A DNA stretch of 64,000 bases. It comes from Bradyrhizobium sp. cir1 (GTDB lineage Bacteria > Pseudomonadota > Alphaproteobacteria > Rhizobiales > Xanthobacteraceae). Under the pieces are notes generated by a model, which was not told the DNA's origin, searched no databases, and saw only the letters and a list, made by a program, of their open reading frames with translations. The translations under genes and the position numbers were made by a program. Position 1 is the first letter of the stretch, and each line of letters starts with the position of its first letter. Below, piece by piece: positions 54,601 to 60,836 of this stretch. The stretch lies in the NCBI RefSeq assembly GCF_014198245.1, contig NZ_JACIHE010000004.1, positions 62,001-126,000 on the forward strand, in the 5' to 3' direction.

Positions 54601-55308
54601 GCCAGTGACGGCGGCCAGGTCAGTGACGACAACCGCCTGCGGCAAATCGTCGAACCGGCGCTGTCGGCAGGTCCGATCACGGTCGCCTCGGCGCAGATCC
54701 CGTTCACGATCCGCGACGGGCGGCTGCGGGTCGGGGCGACGCCGCTGGAGGCCAAGAATGCGCGCGCCATCGTCTCCGGCGGCTACGACATTCCCGCCGA
54801 CCAGGCCGACATCCGCGCCAGCCTGACGCCGATCATGACCGGACTCTCCGGCGCACCGCCCGAGATCCAGCTGTTTGCGGCAGGTCCTCCCGACAGGCTG
54901 AGCCGTACCGTCGACCTCGCGCCGCTGTCGTCATGGCTTGCGGTGCGCACGATCGACCGCGAGACGCGCCGGCTCGATGCGATCGAGCGCGGCGAGCCGC
55001 CGCCGGCCACCGCCGCGCTGCCGACGCTGGTCTCTCCGGATGCAGCGCCTGAGCAGGCGCCGGCCAATGTGCCGCTACCCGGCCAGGACCCGCGCCGCGC
55101 GCCGCCGCCCAAGCCGAAAGCCGCGCCGACGCCGAAGGCTCCGCATGCCGCTCCGGCCGCGCCAAGCCCTCCGCTCACAAGTCCGCCGCTCGCAAGCCAG
55201 CAGGTCGCGCCATTGCCGCCGCCAATCGAGGTGCGGCCGGCACCGGGCCCTCCGCCCGCAAAGCCCAAGCCGAAGCCGCCGCTCGTGCTGGTGCCGCAGA
55301 ATCCGTGA
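51676..55308 (+). CDS. AsmA-family envelope protein
   Basis: The product of 1210 residues has one N-terminal membrane helix (about 4-24; LLGLAIAFILALLAALIGPYF) and a long beta-rich periplasmic body with the AsmA N-terminal motif (IDWNQFRPQFEAEAGRIIGVPVRVAGELDARLLPAPTLRL). The C-terminal 80 residues are Pro/Ala/Lys-rich. AsmA-like proteins help move phospholipids between membranes and belong to the bridge-like lipid transfer group. GAGGGGAG before GTG 51676 sets the start; TTG 51658 is the alternative. Length matches large rhizobial AsmA homologues. Confidence 0.9.
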   Translation: MQTTLLGLAIAFILALLAALIGPYFIDWNQFRPQFEAEAGRIIGVPVRVAGELDARLLPAPTLRLRSVTFGGNNDPGRLRADKLDVEFSLSSLMRGEWRATELTVGGMAVDLGLDARGRVDLPSTANGSFNLASLAIERLNLTGRVALHDAASRSTLELTDIAFSGDVRSLAGSVRGDGSLKVSGTRYPFRISSGPSADGSATRLHLNIDPGERAILADLEGVLAFDNRLPKFDGALTLAVPAAKKPGEAGPTPWKLTARLKADPAGARFDQIDASIGTDDNALKAGGVGDLRFGASPLLRAVLSARQIDADRLAAKGDSEPLRILPALRAGLAAIPQAPIPAQIEFNSEQIMLGGRPLQNIAAELATDGRSWTFRRLELRAPGMTQLSLNGATPGADSFSGRLNVESSDPDTLVAWLQGRSEINRRSTRPLRLAGDVTIAANHLAVDRLKAEIEGGAVEGRIAFVQAGASKGSRIDAELKADRLDLDAAASFVRALAGPQGEWPEEAKLSLDVGRAISAGQELRPFAAKLGYSPVSLSLEQLRFGQTSGVTTEASGSFDRTRATGKLALKSSANSLRELTALIEPFAPSVRARVDALPSLPGATRLKLDLSLDKNAEHADRSDARAVLDLDAPQLKANATLAAQTPVAAVNGIDLDKLRSSDFTLDSKLSTPQAGALLALLGLDRVVAAGEGASQFEGRLSGAWRRPLQLSAKISGGGLDADAQGNVELSEPKASVNLRLRNVNLAPLFGTGMADKSAQSVSLSSRLTLSGNRLTFDDLDSSAGSSHLRGRLAVMLDPEKSVDGEVGLDMLDLGPALAMAIGAAGRDAGEPLSAGLLGGWRGRIAFQALRGTMPGGIELRPFGGTIRSDGQSFAIDGLKGGVGGGEMSASFDARNGANGLALNARIELSNVDATVLRYRDLALPKGRASVQMALTSQGRSVAALIGALAGNGTVTLESAEISGLNPRAFEIAIRASDGGQVSDDNRLRQIVEPALSAGPITVASAQIPFTIRDGRLRVGATPLEAKNARAIVSGGYDIPADQADIRASLTPIMTGLSGAPPEIQLFAAGPPDRLSRTVDLAPLSSWLAVRTIDRETRRLDAIERGEPPPATAALPTLVSPDAAPEQAPANVPLPGQDPRRAPPPKPKAAPTPKAPHAAPAAPSPPLTSPPLASQQVAPLPPPIEVRPAPGPPPAKPKPKPPLVLVPQNP

Positions 55309-55398
55309 GGCAACGCCGCTCCCGTCGCGCTCGGAGTTCACCTCTCCCCAGCGGGGCAGAGGGCTATCGCATATGACTCGTTGCGGCGGCCTGCGCGC

Positions 55399-55573
55399 AC
55401 GCCTCGTCCTTCGAGACGGCGCTTACGCGCCTCCTCAGGATGAGGCTAATCAGCGTCAGTGCCCGTTGAAACTGCTGTCGCGCACTCCGTCCTCATCCTG
55501 AGGAGCCCGCCCTGAAGCGAGCGTCTCGAAGGATGGCCACAGGGAAAAGCTCTCAAATGCGATAGCCCTGGGC
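55399..55573. repeat. Dispersed intergenic repeat, copy 2
   Basis: This runs parallel to 43485-43698, from GCCTCGTCCTTCGAGACG to CTCAAATGCGATAGCCCTGG, and is some 40 bp shorter through loss in the left half. The 450-bp gap 55309-55761 otherwise shows AT-richer promoter-like sequence near 55620-55680 and no gene. Confidence 0.8.
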
Positions 55574-55761
55574 CCTACGGGCGAGGTGAAGAGCTTGCCG
55601 GCCGGTTAACCCATTCCCTCGCATTTGAATGAATTTTCGTCGGCAAAACTGATTTGCCGATTTTACCGAATTCTCGCGTTTCATCTCTAGCGTTGGATCC
55701 CAGAGGAATTCGGCGTCGCGCCAAGCAGGCGGGACGGCTCGCCAAGAACTGGGGTATCGAG

Positions 55762-56886
55762 ATGAACGGGGCGAAATCGCTTCTGCAGGATCTGGACGAC
55801 GCGATCGCGCGCGGCACCGACGAAAGCCGGGCACGCGCGTTGTGGCACGCGACCGATCTTCTGATCACCGGCCGCTATGTGGACGACGAGATCAGCATGT
55901 TTGGCGAGGTGATCGGCCGGCTCGCCGACGAGATCGAGGTCGCCGCGCGCGTGCAGCTCTCCGAATTGATGTCGGCCTGCGACCACGCTCCGCTCAACGT
56001 CATCGAGAAGCTCGCCTTCGACGACGCCATCGAAGTCGCCGGCCCCGTGCTGCGCGATTCCACCCGGATCGACGAGAAGGTGCTGGTCGAGAGCGCCATG
56101 ACCAAGGGCCAGGCGCATCTGCTCGCGATCTCGCAGCGCCGGTCGATCGGCGAGGCCGTGACCGACGTGCTGGTCAAGCGCGGCAACCAGGAGGTCGTGA
56201 CGTCGGTCGCCAAGAACGAGGGCGCGCGCTTCTCCGGCTCGGGCCTGCTGCACATGGTCCGCCGCGCCGAGGGCGATTCGATCCTCGCCGAGCAGCTCGG
56301 CCTGCGCAAGGACGTGCCGCGCCACATCTTCCAGCAGCTGATCGCGAAGGCGTCGGAAGACGTCCGCCGCCGCCTCGAGACCGAGCGCCCCGAGATGATG
56401 GCGCAGATCCAGAGCTCGGTGACCGAGCTCACCGGCGATCTGCAGTCCAAGTTCGGCCCGTCCTCGCGCAGCTATTTCGTCGCCAAGCGCGTGGTGACGA
56501 CGCAGTACCGCCAGGGCAACCTCAACCAGGACTCGATCGCGAGCTATGCGCGCCAGCACCGCTTCGACGAGGTGCAGATCGGCCTGTCGCTGCTGTCGGC
56601 GCTGCCGGTCGACGTCATCGAACGCGCGCTGATGGACCGCAACCGCGAGATGCTGCTGGTGCTGTGCAAGGCGCTCGACTTCTCCTGGGACACGACCATG
56701 TCGCTGCTGTTCCTCGGCGCCAAGGATCATCTGATCACCGCGCGCGACCTCCAGGACAATGAGCGCGAGTACGGCCGGCTCAAGATCGAGACGTCGCGCA
56801 GCATCCTGAAATTCTACCAGTCGCGCAAGAACAGCGCGGGTGCCGATTCCACCTCGGGCCGTCAGCCTGAGCTGCAGGTCCATTGA
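55762..56886 (+). CDS. DUF2336 domain protein
   Basis: The product of 374 residues is predominantly helical and carries the DUF2336 domain across its middle (DEISMFGEVIGRLADEIEVAARVQLSELMSACDHAPLNVIEKLAFDDAIEVAGPVL). The family is alphaproteobacterial and without firm function; the helical repeats look like a scaffold. ATG 55762 begins the conserved sequence; an in-frame start at 55654 adds poor sequence. A small gene 55 bp downstream probably belongs to the same transcript. Confidence 0.85.
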   Translation: MNGAKSLLQDLDDAIARGTDESRARALWHATDLLITGRYVDDEISMFGEVIGRLADEIEVAARVQLSELMSACDHAPLNVIEKLAFDDAIEVAGPVLRDSTRIDEKVLVESAMTKGQAHLLAISQRRSIGEAVTDVLVKRGNQEVVTSVAKNEGARFSGSGLLHMVRRAEGDSILAEQLGLRKDVPRHIFQQLIAKASEDVRRRLETERPEMMAQIQSSVTELTGDLQSKFGPSSRSYFVAKRVVTTQYRQGNLNQDSIASYARQHRFDEVQIGLSLLSALPVDVIERALMDRNREMLLVLCKALDFSWDTTMSLLFLGAKDHLITARDLQDNEREYGRLKIETSRSILKFYQSRKNSAGADSTSGRQPELQVH

Positions 56887-56941
56887 ACAGGTCCACTGAA
56901 CAGATTCACCGAGCGGGAATTCGAGAGGGGAGTATTTGCAG

Positions 56942-57184
56942 ATGTTGCCTCAATTCGGCACCGCAGTTCGCAAGAAGAGCCTCGACAAGGTCGTCGCCGC
57001 AGACATCGGCGGCGGAGCACCGGACAAGGCCTCGGTGGACGCCGCCTGGCTCGTGCTCGAAGCCGCCAACGACCTCGGCGACCACGCCGCGATCGAAGCC
57101 TGCCGCCGCGTCATCGATGCCGAGCTGAACGGCACGGTGGCCCGCAGCTCGGATGTCGATCTCGTGGTGGGGTATTTCCGGTAG
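56942..57184 (+). CDS. Small hypothetical protein downstream of DUF2336
   Basis: The product of 80 residues is soluble and mostly helical (DAAWLVLEAANDLGDHAAIEACRRVIDAELNG). I know no family. GAGAGGGGAG about ten bases upstream favours ATG 56942 over TTG 56936. Same strand as the DUF2336 gene and likely co-transcribed. Confidence 0.65.
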   Translation: MLPQFGTAVRKKSLDKVVAADIGGGAPDKASVDAAWLVLEAANDLGDHAAIEACRRVIDAELNGTVARSSDVDLVVGYFR

Positions 57185-57338
57185 GATCTTCGTAGCCCGA
57201 TGGAGCCAACGGGCTACGTGCTGCTTCCACATCGGCATTGCGAGCCAACGGGTCCGCGCAAAGCGCGGCTCGATGACAGGCTCCGCGAAGCAATCCAGAC
57301 TGCCTCAACGGAAAGACCCTGGATTGTTCGCGAAACAC

Positions 57339-57364
57339 AAAAAGGCCCCGCCGAAGCGAGGCCT
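57339..57364 (-). terminator. Terminator after small exported protein gene
   Basis: Read on the minus strand, AGGCCTCGC, loop TTCG, GCGGGGCCT, then TTTT (57364 to 57339). It lies 26 bases beyond the stop at 57390. A decayed copy of the repeat at 32128 lies just beyond (about 57284-57333). Confidence 0.75.
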
Positions 57365-57389
57365 CCTGGTTCGACCGTGCTGGCTCGCA

Positions 57390-57626
57390 CTAATCGTCCC
57401 AATAATGATAACGACGGATCACAACGCCGCGGTCGTAGTCGCGGTCGTGATGGTACCAGCCACGGTGCCAGCCGCGGTCATGCTCGTAGATGCGCGCGCG
57501 GGGGCCGTCATAATAGTAGTCCCTGTCGCCGCCGACATAGACGCCGAAGCCGGCCGCGTTGGCGATGGTAGGGGTACCGATTGCAAGCGTCGCTAGCGCT
57601 GCAAGAGCGTAAGTCAGCTTCTTCAT
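57390..57626 (-). CDS. Small exported His/Tyr/Asp-rich protein
   Basis: The product of 78 residues has a signal peptide (1-24, IANAAG) and a short mature part full of Tyr, His, Asp and Arg (RGWHRGWYHHDRDYDRG). This composition is seen in small exported rhizobial proteins and may bind metal or be disordered. AGGAGGAAC before ATG 57626 is a strong site. A terminator follows. No function known. Confidence 0.72.
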   Translation of the reverse strand: MKKLTYALAALATLAIGTPTIANAAGFGVYVGGDRDYYYDGPRARIYEHDRGWHRGWYHHDRDYDRGVVIRRYHYWDD

Positions 57627-57842
57627 CTGTTCCTCCTTGGCCTGCGTCAGTCGCGAGTCAACGACCGCCACCTTCGCCTGTTGCAGGAACAGCGACGAAA
57701 CTTTCTTGAATGACTGTTCAGTTCGGTTGCGTTCAGGAACTTCACCGAAGCAGCTCGTGGAACTGCGCCAGGCGAGTCCCTCTGTTCCAATTGGTCCCCA
57801 TGACACGAGGCTTTGAACGGGCTGTCGCATATGAGGCAACCC

Positions 57843-57932
57843 GTAGGATGGGTAGAGCTCTTGCGAAACCCATCATTGCTTCTGATCGTGTCGAAGCGCG
57901 ATGGGCTTCGCTTCGCTCAACCCATCCTGCGT
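57843..57932. repeat. GTAGGATGGGTAGAG hairpin repeat, copy 1
   Basis: This 90-bp unit starts GTAGGATGGGTAGAGCTC and ends CGCTCAACCCATCCTGCG, nearly self-complementary. Copy 2 is at 58147-58235. They flank the repeat at 57954. The gap 57627-58246 holds only these elements and leader sequence. Confidence 0.85.
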
Positions 57933-57953
57933 CCCTGCGGCAGTATCCATCCC

Positions 57954-58100
57954 GTCATCCTGAGGTGCGAGGCTTGTGATGCGAATGCATCGCAAGCCGA
58001 GCCTCGAAGGATGAACGGCCGAGATACAGCCGGGTTGTCGCCCTTCGAGGCTCAACACGCGGCGCAAACGCGCCGCATGTTGAGCACCTCAGGGTGACGG
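57954..58100. repeat. CCTCGAAGGA-family repeat, second copy
   Basis: GTCATCCTGAGGTGCGAGGC at the left is mirrored by GAGCACCTCAGGGTGAC at the right, with AGCCTCGAAGGAT and CCTTCGAGGCT inside. It is related to 17677-17849. Confidence 0.75.
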
Positions 58101-58146
58101 GCATGGATCGGCGCGTGCGGCGGCATTCGGTTCTGCTTCGTAGTTC

Positions 58147-58235
58147 GTAGGATGGGTAGAGCTCTTGCGAAACCCATCATTGCTTCCGAGCGTGTCGAAG
58201 CGCGATGGGTTTCGCTTCGCTCTACCCATCCTACG
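58147..58235. repeat. GTAGGATGGGTAGAG hairpin repeat, copy 2
   Basis: Nearly identical to 57843-57932 in direct orientation; its ends GTAGGATGGGTAGAG and CTCTACCCATCCTAC are exactly complementary. It abuts the 3' end of the frameshifted GNAT gene. Confidence 0.85.
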
Positions 58236-58246
58236 ATGATGCGCTC

Positions 58247-58742
58247 TCACCGCCGGATGCGGTAGATCACGACGTCCTCGCCGCGATGGATCGTGCTCTT
58301 CTCGAGAGCATAATTCGCCTTTTCCAGCACACGGCGGGATGCGGCGTGGCCGACGAAGACGAGGCCGATGAGGGATGGCAGCTCGAGTTGCGTCAGCCCG
58401 ATGTCGGTCAGCGCGGTCGCAATCTCGCTTGCAAGTCCGAGCCCCCAGAATTCGCGCTTGAACGTGTAGGCAATCTCGATCTCGTCGACCTCATCCACGA
58501 GGATGTGCCTGATGCCCGCCCGCCCGGCGAACGCGCCGTCCTTCGTTCGCAGCGCCCAGAGGCCGAAGCCGCCGGTCCCAATGGTCCATGTTGACGTCGA
58601 GATAGGTCTTCGTCGCCTCCGCCGAGCGCACCCCGCCGAGATAACGTGACACCTCGGCATCGAGATGCAGCGCGACGAGGTCGGCGAGGTGGTCTTGGTT
58701 CAGTCGCTCGGCGGTCAGTCTGTCGGTGCTGAAGTGATCCAT
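58247..58742 (-). pseudogene. GNAT acetyltransferase, frameshifted
   Basis: The N-terminal half (MDHFSTDRLTAERLNQDHL to YLDVNMDHW) is in the frame starting at 58742. The C-terminal half (GFGLWALRTKDG, REFWGLGLASEIATAL, SRRVLEKANYAL) is in another frame ending at 58247. The switch lies near 58570-58590 in a GGGACCGGCGGC run. Together they make a RimJ/RimL-like GNAT of usual length with the acetyl-CoA loop (WGLGLA). A one-base indel, either real or a sequencing error in a G/C run, explains it. Confidence 0.8.
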
Positions 58743-58867
58743 GGAAGCGGTTTGTCGCTTTGGAGCTGGTCGCGATCTTGATGATGCGATCGTGCCCCTG
58801 TTCTGCCCGGCGGGTCAACTGACGCCCGGTTCGTCCAACGCTCGCATAAGAGTGGTCAAGTGACAGC

Positions 58868-58881
58868 TTGATCTGAATCAA
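58868..58881. promoter_or_regulatory. FNR/FixK2-type box upstream of small hypothetical gene
   Basis: TTGATCTGAATCAA is the exact FNR/FixK form TTGAT-N4-ATCAA. Centred at 58874.5, it predicts a start near 58915, about 31 bases before the ATG at 58946. Confidence 0.75.
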
Positions 58882-58945
58882 GCACGCGGATGTCAGCCAC
58901 AGCACAAGGCCGTTGTGAGGTCTTTGTGACTCGTTGGTTGGCGCG

Positions 58946-59212
58946 ATGGTCCCGAATTGGTACGTCACCTTTGAAGTTCGAAAGCGAGGCGTGCTTCCAA
59001 GACAGCGCAGCCCGCGTGAGACGAAGACGTTTGCGACGGAGGCCGAGGCCAGGCTATTCGCGCGCGCAAAGCTCGATGAAGGCCTCGCTGTCTTCGCGGG
59101 GACGATCAATCCCCACCTTCCGAGGCGGCTCATTCCGGCGGCCGGCATCGCAGCTTGGCTCGCCGAGGAACAGGGCCCCTCTGCAACGTCTGGAACTTCC
59201 AATGAGAGCTAA
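58946..59212 (+). CDS. Small hypothetical protein, probably FixK/FNR-regulated
   Basis: The product of 88 residues is soluble. It begins MVPNWYVTFEVRKRGVLP, has a helical EAEARLFARAKLDEGLAVFAGTINPHLPRR middle, and ends Ser/Thr-rich. I recognise no family. The perfect FNR-type box at 58868 lies 65-78 bases upstream of the ATG. No operon partners on its strand. Confidence 0.6.
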   Translation: MVPNWYVTFEVRKRGVLPRQRSPRETKTFATEAEARLFARAKLDEGLAVFAGTINPHLPRRLIPAAGIAAWLAEEQGPSATSGTSNES

Positions 59213-59374
59213 GCACGTTCTCGTGCATAGCAATCGCGCTTGAGTGTTGCCATTTTGGTACGGGTTGAAACTCCCCTCGCGCGTAGACTCCAGGATGTTC
59301 GCAGCACTTATGCACGCCAGCCTGCATAAGGGCTCGTTTCTGACGGACGAGATTTGAGCAAAGGGGATGAGACG

Positions 59375-60136
59375 ATGAAAAAGTTTTCGATCGCTGCGAT
59401 CGGTTTCGCGGCACTGAGCATGGCGGCTCCGGCCATGGCGGCCGATATGGCTGTCAAGGCAGCGCCGCCGCCGGCGCCGGTGGTGGCGGTCTACAATTGG
59501 ACCGGGTTCTACATCGGTGCCAATGGAGGCTGGGGGCAGAGCCATGGCTGCGTGGATTTTCTGACGCCAATAGGGACACTCGCAAGTGGTTGCGCTAATC
59601 GCTCTGGAGGTTTGGTTGGCGGGCAGATTGGATACCGCTGGCAGACCAATCAGTTTGTGCTCGGCCTTGAAGCACAGGGCGATTGGGCCGAGATCAAGAA
59701 CACGCGCGTGACTCTGATCGATCCGCTAATCTCGACCACGGGCAAGACCGATGCCATCGGGCTGTTCACGGCCCAGCTTGGTTGGGCATGGAACGCCTCG
59801 CTGCTCTACGTGAAGGGCGGCGCCGCCGTGACGCGCAATCGCTTTGATATCTTCAACAACGTCACAGGCGTCGGCCTCGCTTCGGCAGGTCACACGCGCT
59901 GGGGCGGCGCCCTGGGTGTTGGCTGGGAGTATGGCTTCACGCCGAACTGGTCGGTCGGTATCGAATACGACCATCTCTGGATGGGGCGTGACAACACCAC
60001 CTTCGGAGCCGGCGTAGTCACGCCCGGTGGATTCACCCTCACGGGCAGCGGCGTCACCCAGGACATCGACATGGTCACGGTTCGGGTGAACTACCGCTTC
60101 GGCGGTTACGGTGCGCCGGTCACGGCGCGCTATTGA
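59375..60136 (+). CDS. Outer membrane beta-barrel protein (Omp25/31 type)
   Basis: The product of 253 residues has a signal peptide (1-23, AMAAD), a Pro/Ala linker (VKAAPPPAPVVAV), then an eight-strand barrel: YNWTGFYIGANGGWG, GGLVGGQIGYRWQ, GWAWNASLLYVKGGAAV, ALGVGWEYGFTPNWSVGIEYDHLWMG, VTVRVNYRFGG. This is the Omp25/Omp31 group of rhizobia and Brucella, structural proteins of the outer membrane. AAGGGGATGAG upstream sets ATG 59375. A strong terminator follows. Confidence 0.92.
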   Translation: MKKFSIAAIGFAALSMAAPAMAADMAVKAAPPPAPVVAVYNWTGFYIGANGGWGQSHGCVDFLTPIGTLASGCANRSGGLVGGQIGYRWQTNQFVLGLEAQGDWAEIKNTRVTLIDPLISTTGKTDAIGLFTAQLGWAWNASLLYVKGGAAVTRNRFDIFNNVTGVGLASAGHTRWGGALGVGWEYGFTPNWSVGIEYDHLWMGRDNTTFGAGVVTPGGFTLTGSGVTQDIDMVTVRVNYRFGGYGAPVTARY

Positions 60137-60160
60137 TCCAAAGTATTCCCGGTGAACTCA

Positions 60161-60187
60161 GGCCCCGGCATTGACCGGGGCCTTTTT
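60161..60187 (+). terminator. Rho-independent terminator after Omp gene
   Basis: GGCCCCGG, loop CATTGA, CCGGGGCC, TTTTT. It lies 24 bases after the Omp stop. Confidence 0.92.
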
Positions 60188-60288
60188 CATGAGACCCCGA
60201 AGGAAACGCGATGATGTCCCGGCATCAATGGCACGCTCGTCAAGGGCGGCGACGGGATCATGTATGTGTGCCAATAGCGCAGAGCGAG

Positions 60289-60316
60289 AACGGAGGCGGC
60301 TCAGGCCGCCTCCGTT
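60289..60316. terminator. Hairpin, probable terminator for the minus-strand small gene side
   Basis: AACGGAGGCGGC, loop TCAG, GCCGCCTCCGTT: perfect 12-bp stem. It lies 35 bases beyond the stop of the minus-strand gene ending at 60352. Flanking T/A runs are weak. The gap 60137-60351 has no other feature I trust. Confidence 0.65.
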
Positions 60317-60351
60317 TGCTTGGTTGATTGTTGGATGCGATCGCGCGCGCC

Positions 60352-60639
60352 TCAATAGCAGGGCGGGTAGGGGTAATATCCACAAGCCCGGCGATAGCCA
60401 TAGCCATAGGCCCCATAGGCTGCGGCTCCCGCCGCTGCCGCACCGTAATATGCCCGCCGATGGACCCTGCGGTTGACGCCGGCAACGCTCATCGGTGTAA
60501 GGGGGCGCCCGACGCGGGCCTCGGCTGTGTCAACGGACACGGCCAGCGCATCCACGGGCGAGTAGCGGACCGACAATGGCGCTGCCGTGAAAAGCGCGGC
60601 GGTGACGAACAGTCCAATCAGCTTGGCATGCGTAGCCAT
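60352..60639 (-). CDS. Small exported protein, probably FixK/FNR-regulated
   Basis: The product of 95 residues has an N-terminal hydrophobic segment (about 7-22) and an Ala/Gly/Tyr-rich end with two Cys (YYGAAAAGAAAYGAYGYGYR, then ACGYYPYPPCY). Comparable small proteins occur in Bradyrhizobium. GGGAGAG lies about seven bases before ATG 60639. A FixK-type box at 60697-60710 is centred 64 bases upstream of the ATG. Function unknown. Confidence 0.68.
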   Translation of the reverse strand: MATHAKLIGLFVTAALFTAAPLSVRYSPVDALAVSVDTAEARVGRPLTPMSVAGVNRRVHRRAYYGAAAAGAAAYGAYGYGYRRACGYYPYPPCY

Positions 60640-60696
60640 GTGCTCTCTCCCTTAGCAGGACGACGAGAAAACCTGACACGCCGATGAGCCCGACCA

Positions 60697-60710
60697 TTGA
60701 CCGAAATCAA
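60697..60710. promoter_or_regulatory. FNR/FixK2-type box upstream of small exported-protein gene
   Basis: TTGACCGAAATCAA matches TTG(A/C)-N6-(T/G)CAA. Centred at 60703.5, it predicts a start near 60663, 24 bases before ATG 60639 on the minus strand. Confidence 0.65.
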
Positions 60711-60780
60711 TGATCGCAATTCCGAGTGGATCGCGGGTGCCCCCGTAATTTTCTGCGCACTCGCGTAAGCCATTGATTTC

Positions 60781-60810
60781 ACAACCCCTGTCTACTGTGC
60801 ATGGGGTTGT
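60781..60810. terminator. Hairpin downstream of feoB
   Basis: ACAACCCC (60781-60788) pairs with GGGGTTGT (60803-60810) around a 14-base loop, 27 bases after the feoB stop. It has no long T-run on the feoB side, so strength is uncertain. Confidence 0.5.
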
Positions 60811-60836
60811 TTTCGTAGTTTGGTTTTGAGAGGGCG

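Noticed and set aside
60221..60277. Short frame GINGTLVKGGDGIMYVCQ ending in TAG before a hairpin
   Set aside because: It looks like the end of a small protein, but it is closed by a stop 9 bases upstream and has no start; at most a remnant.
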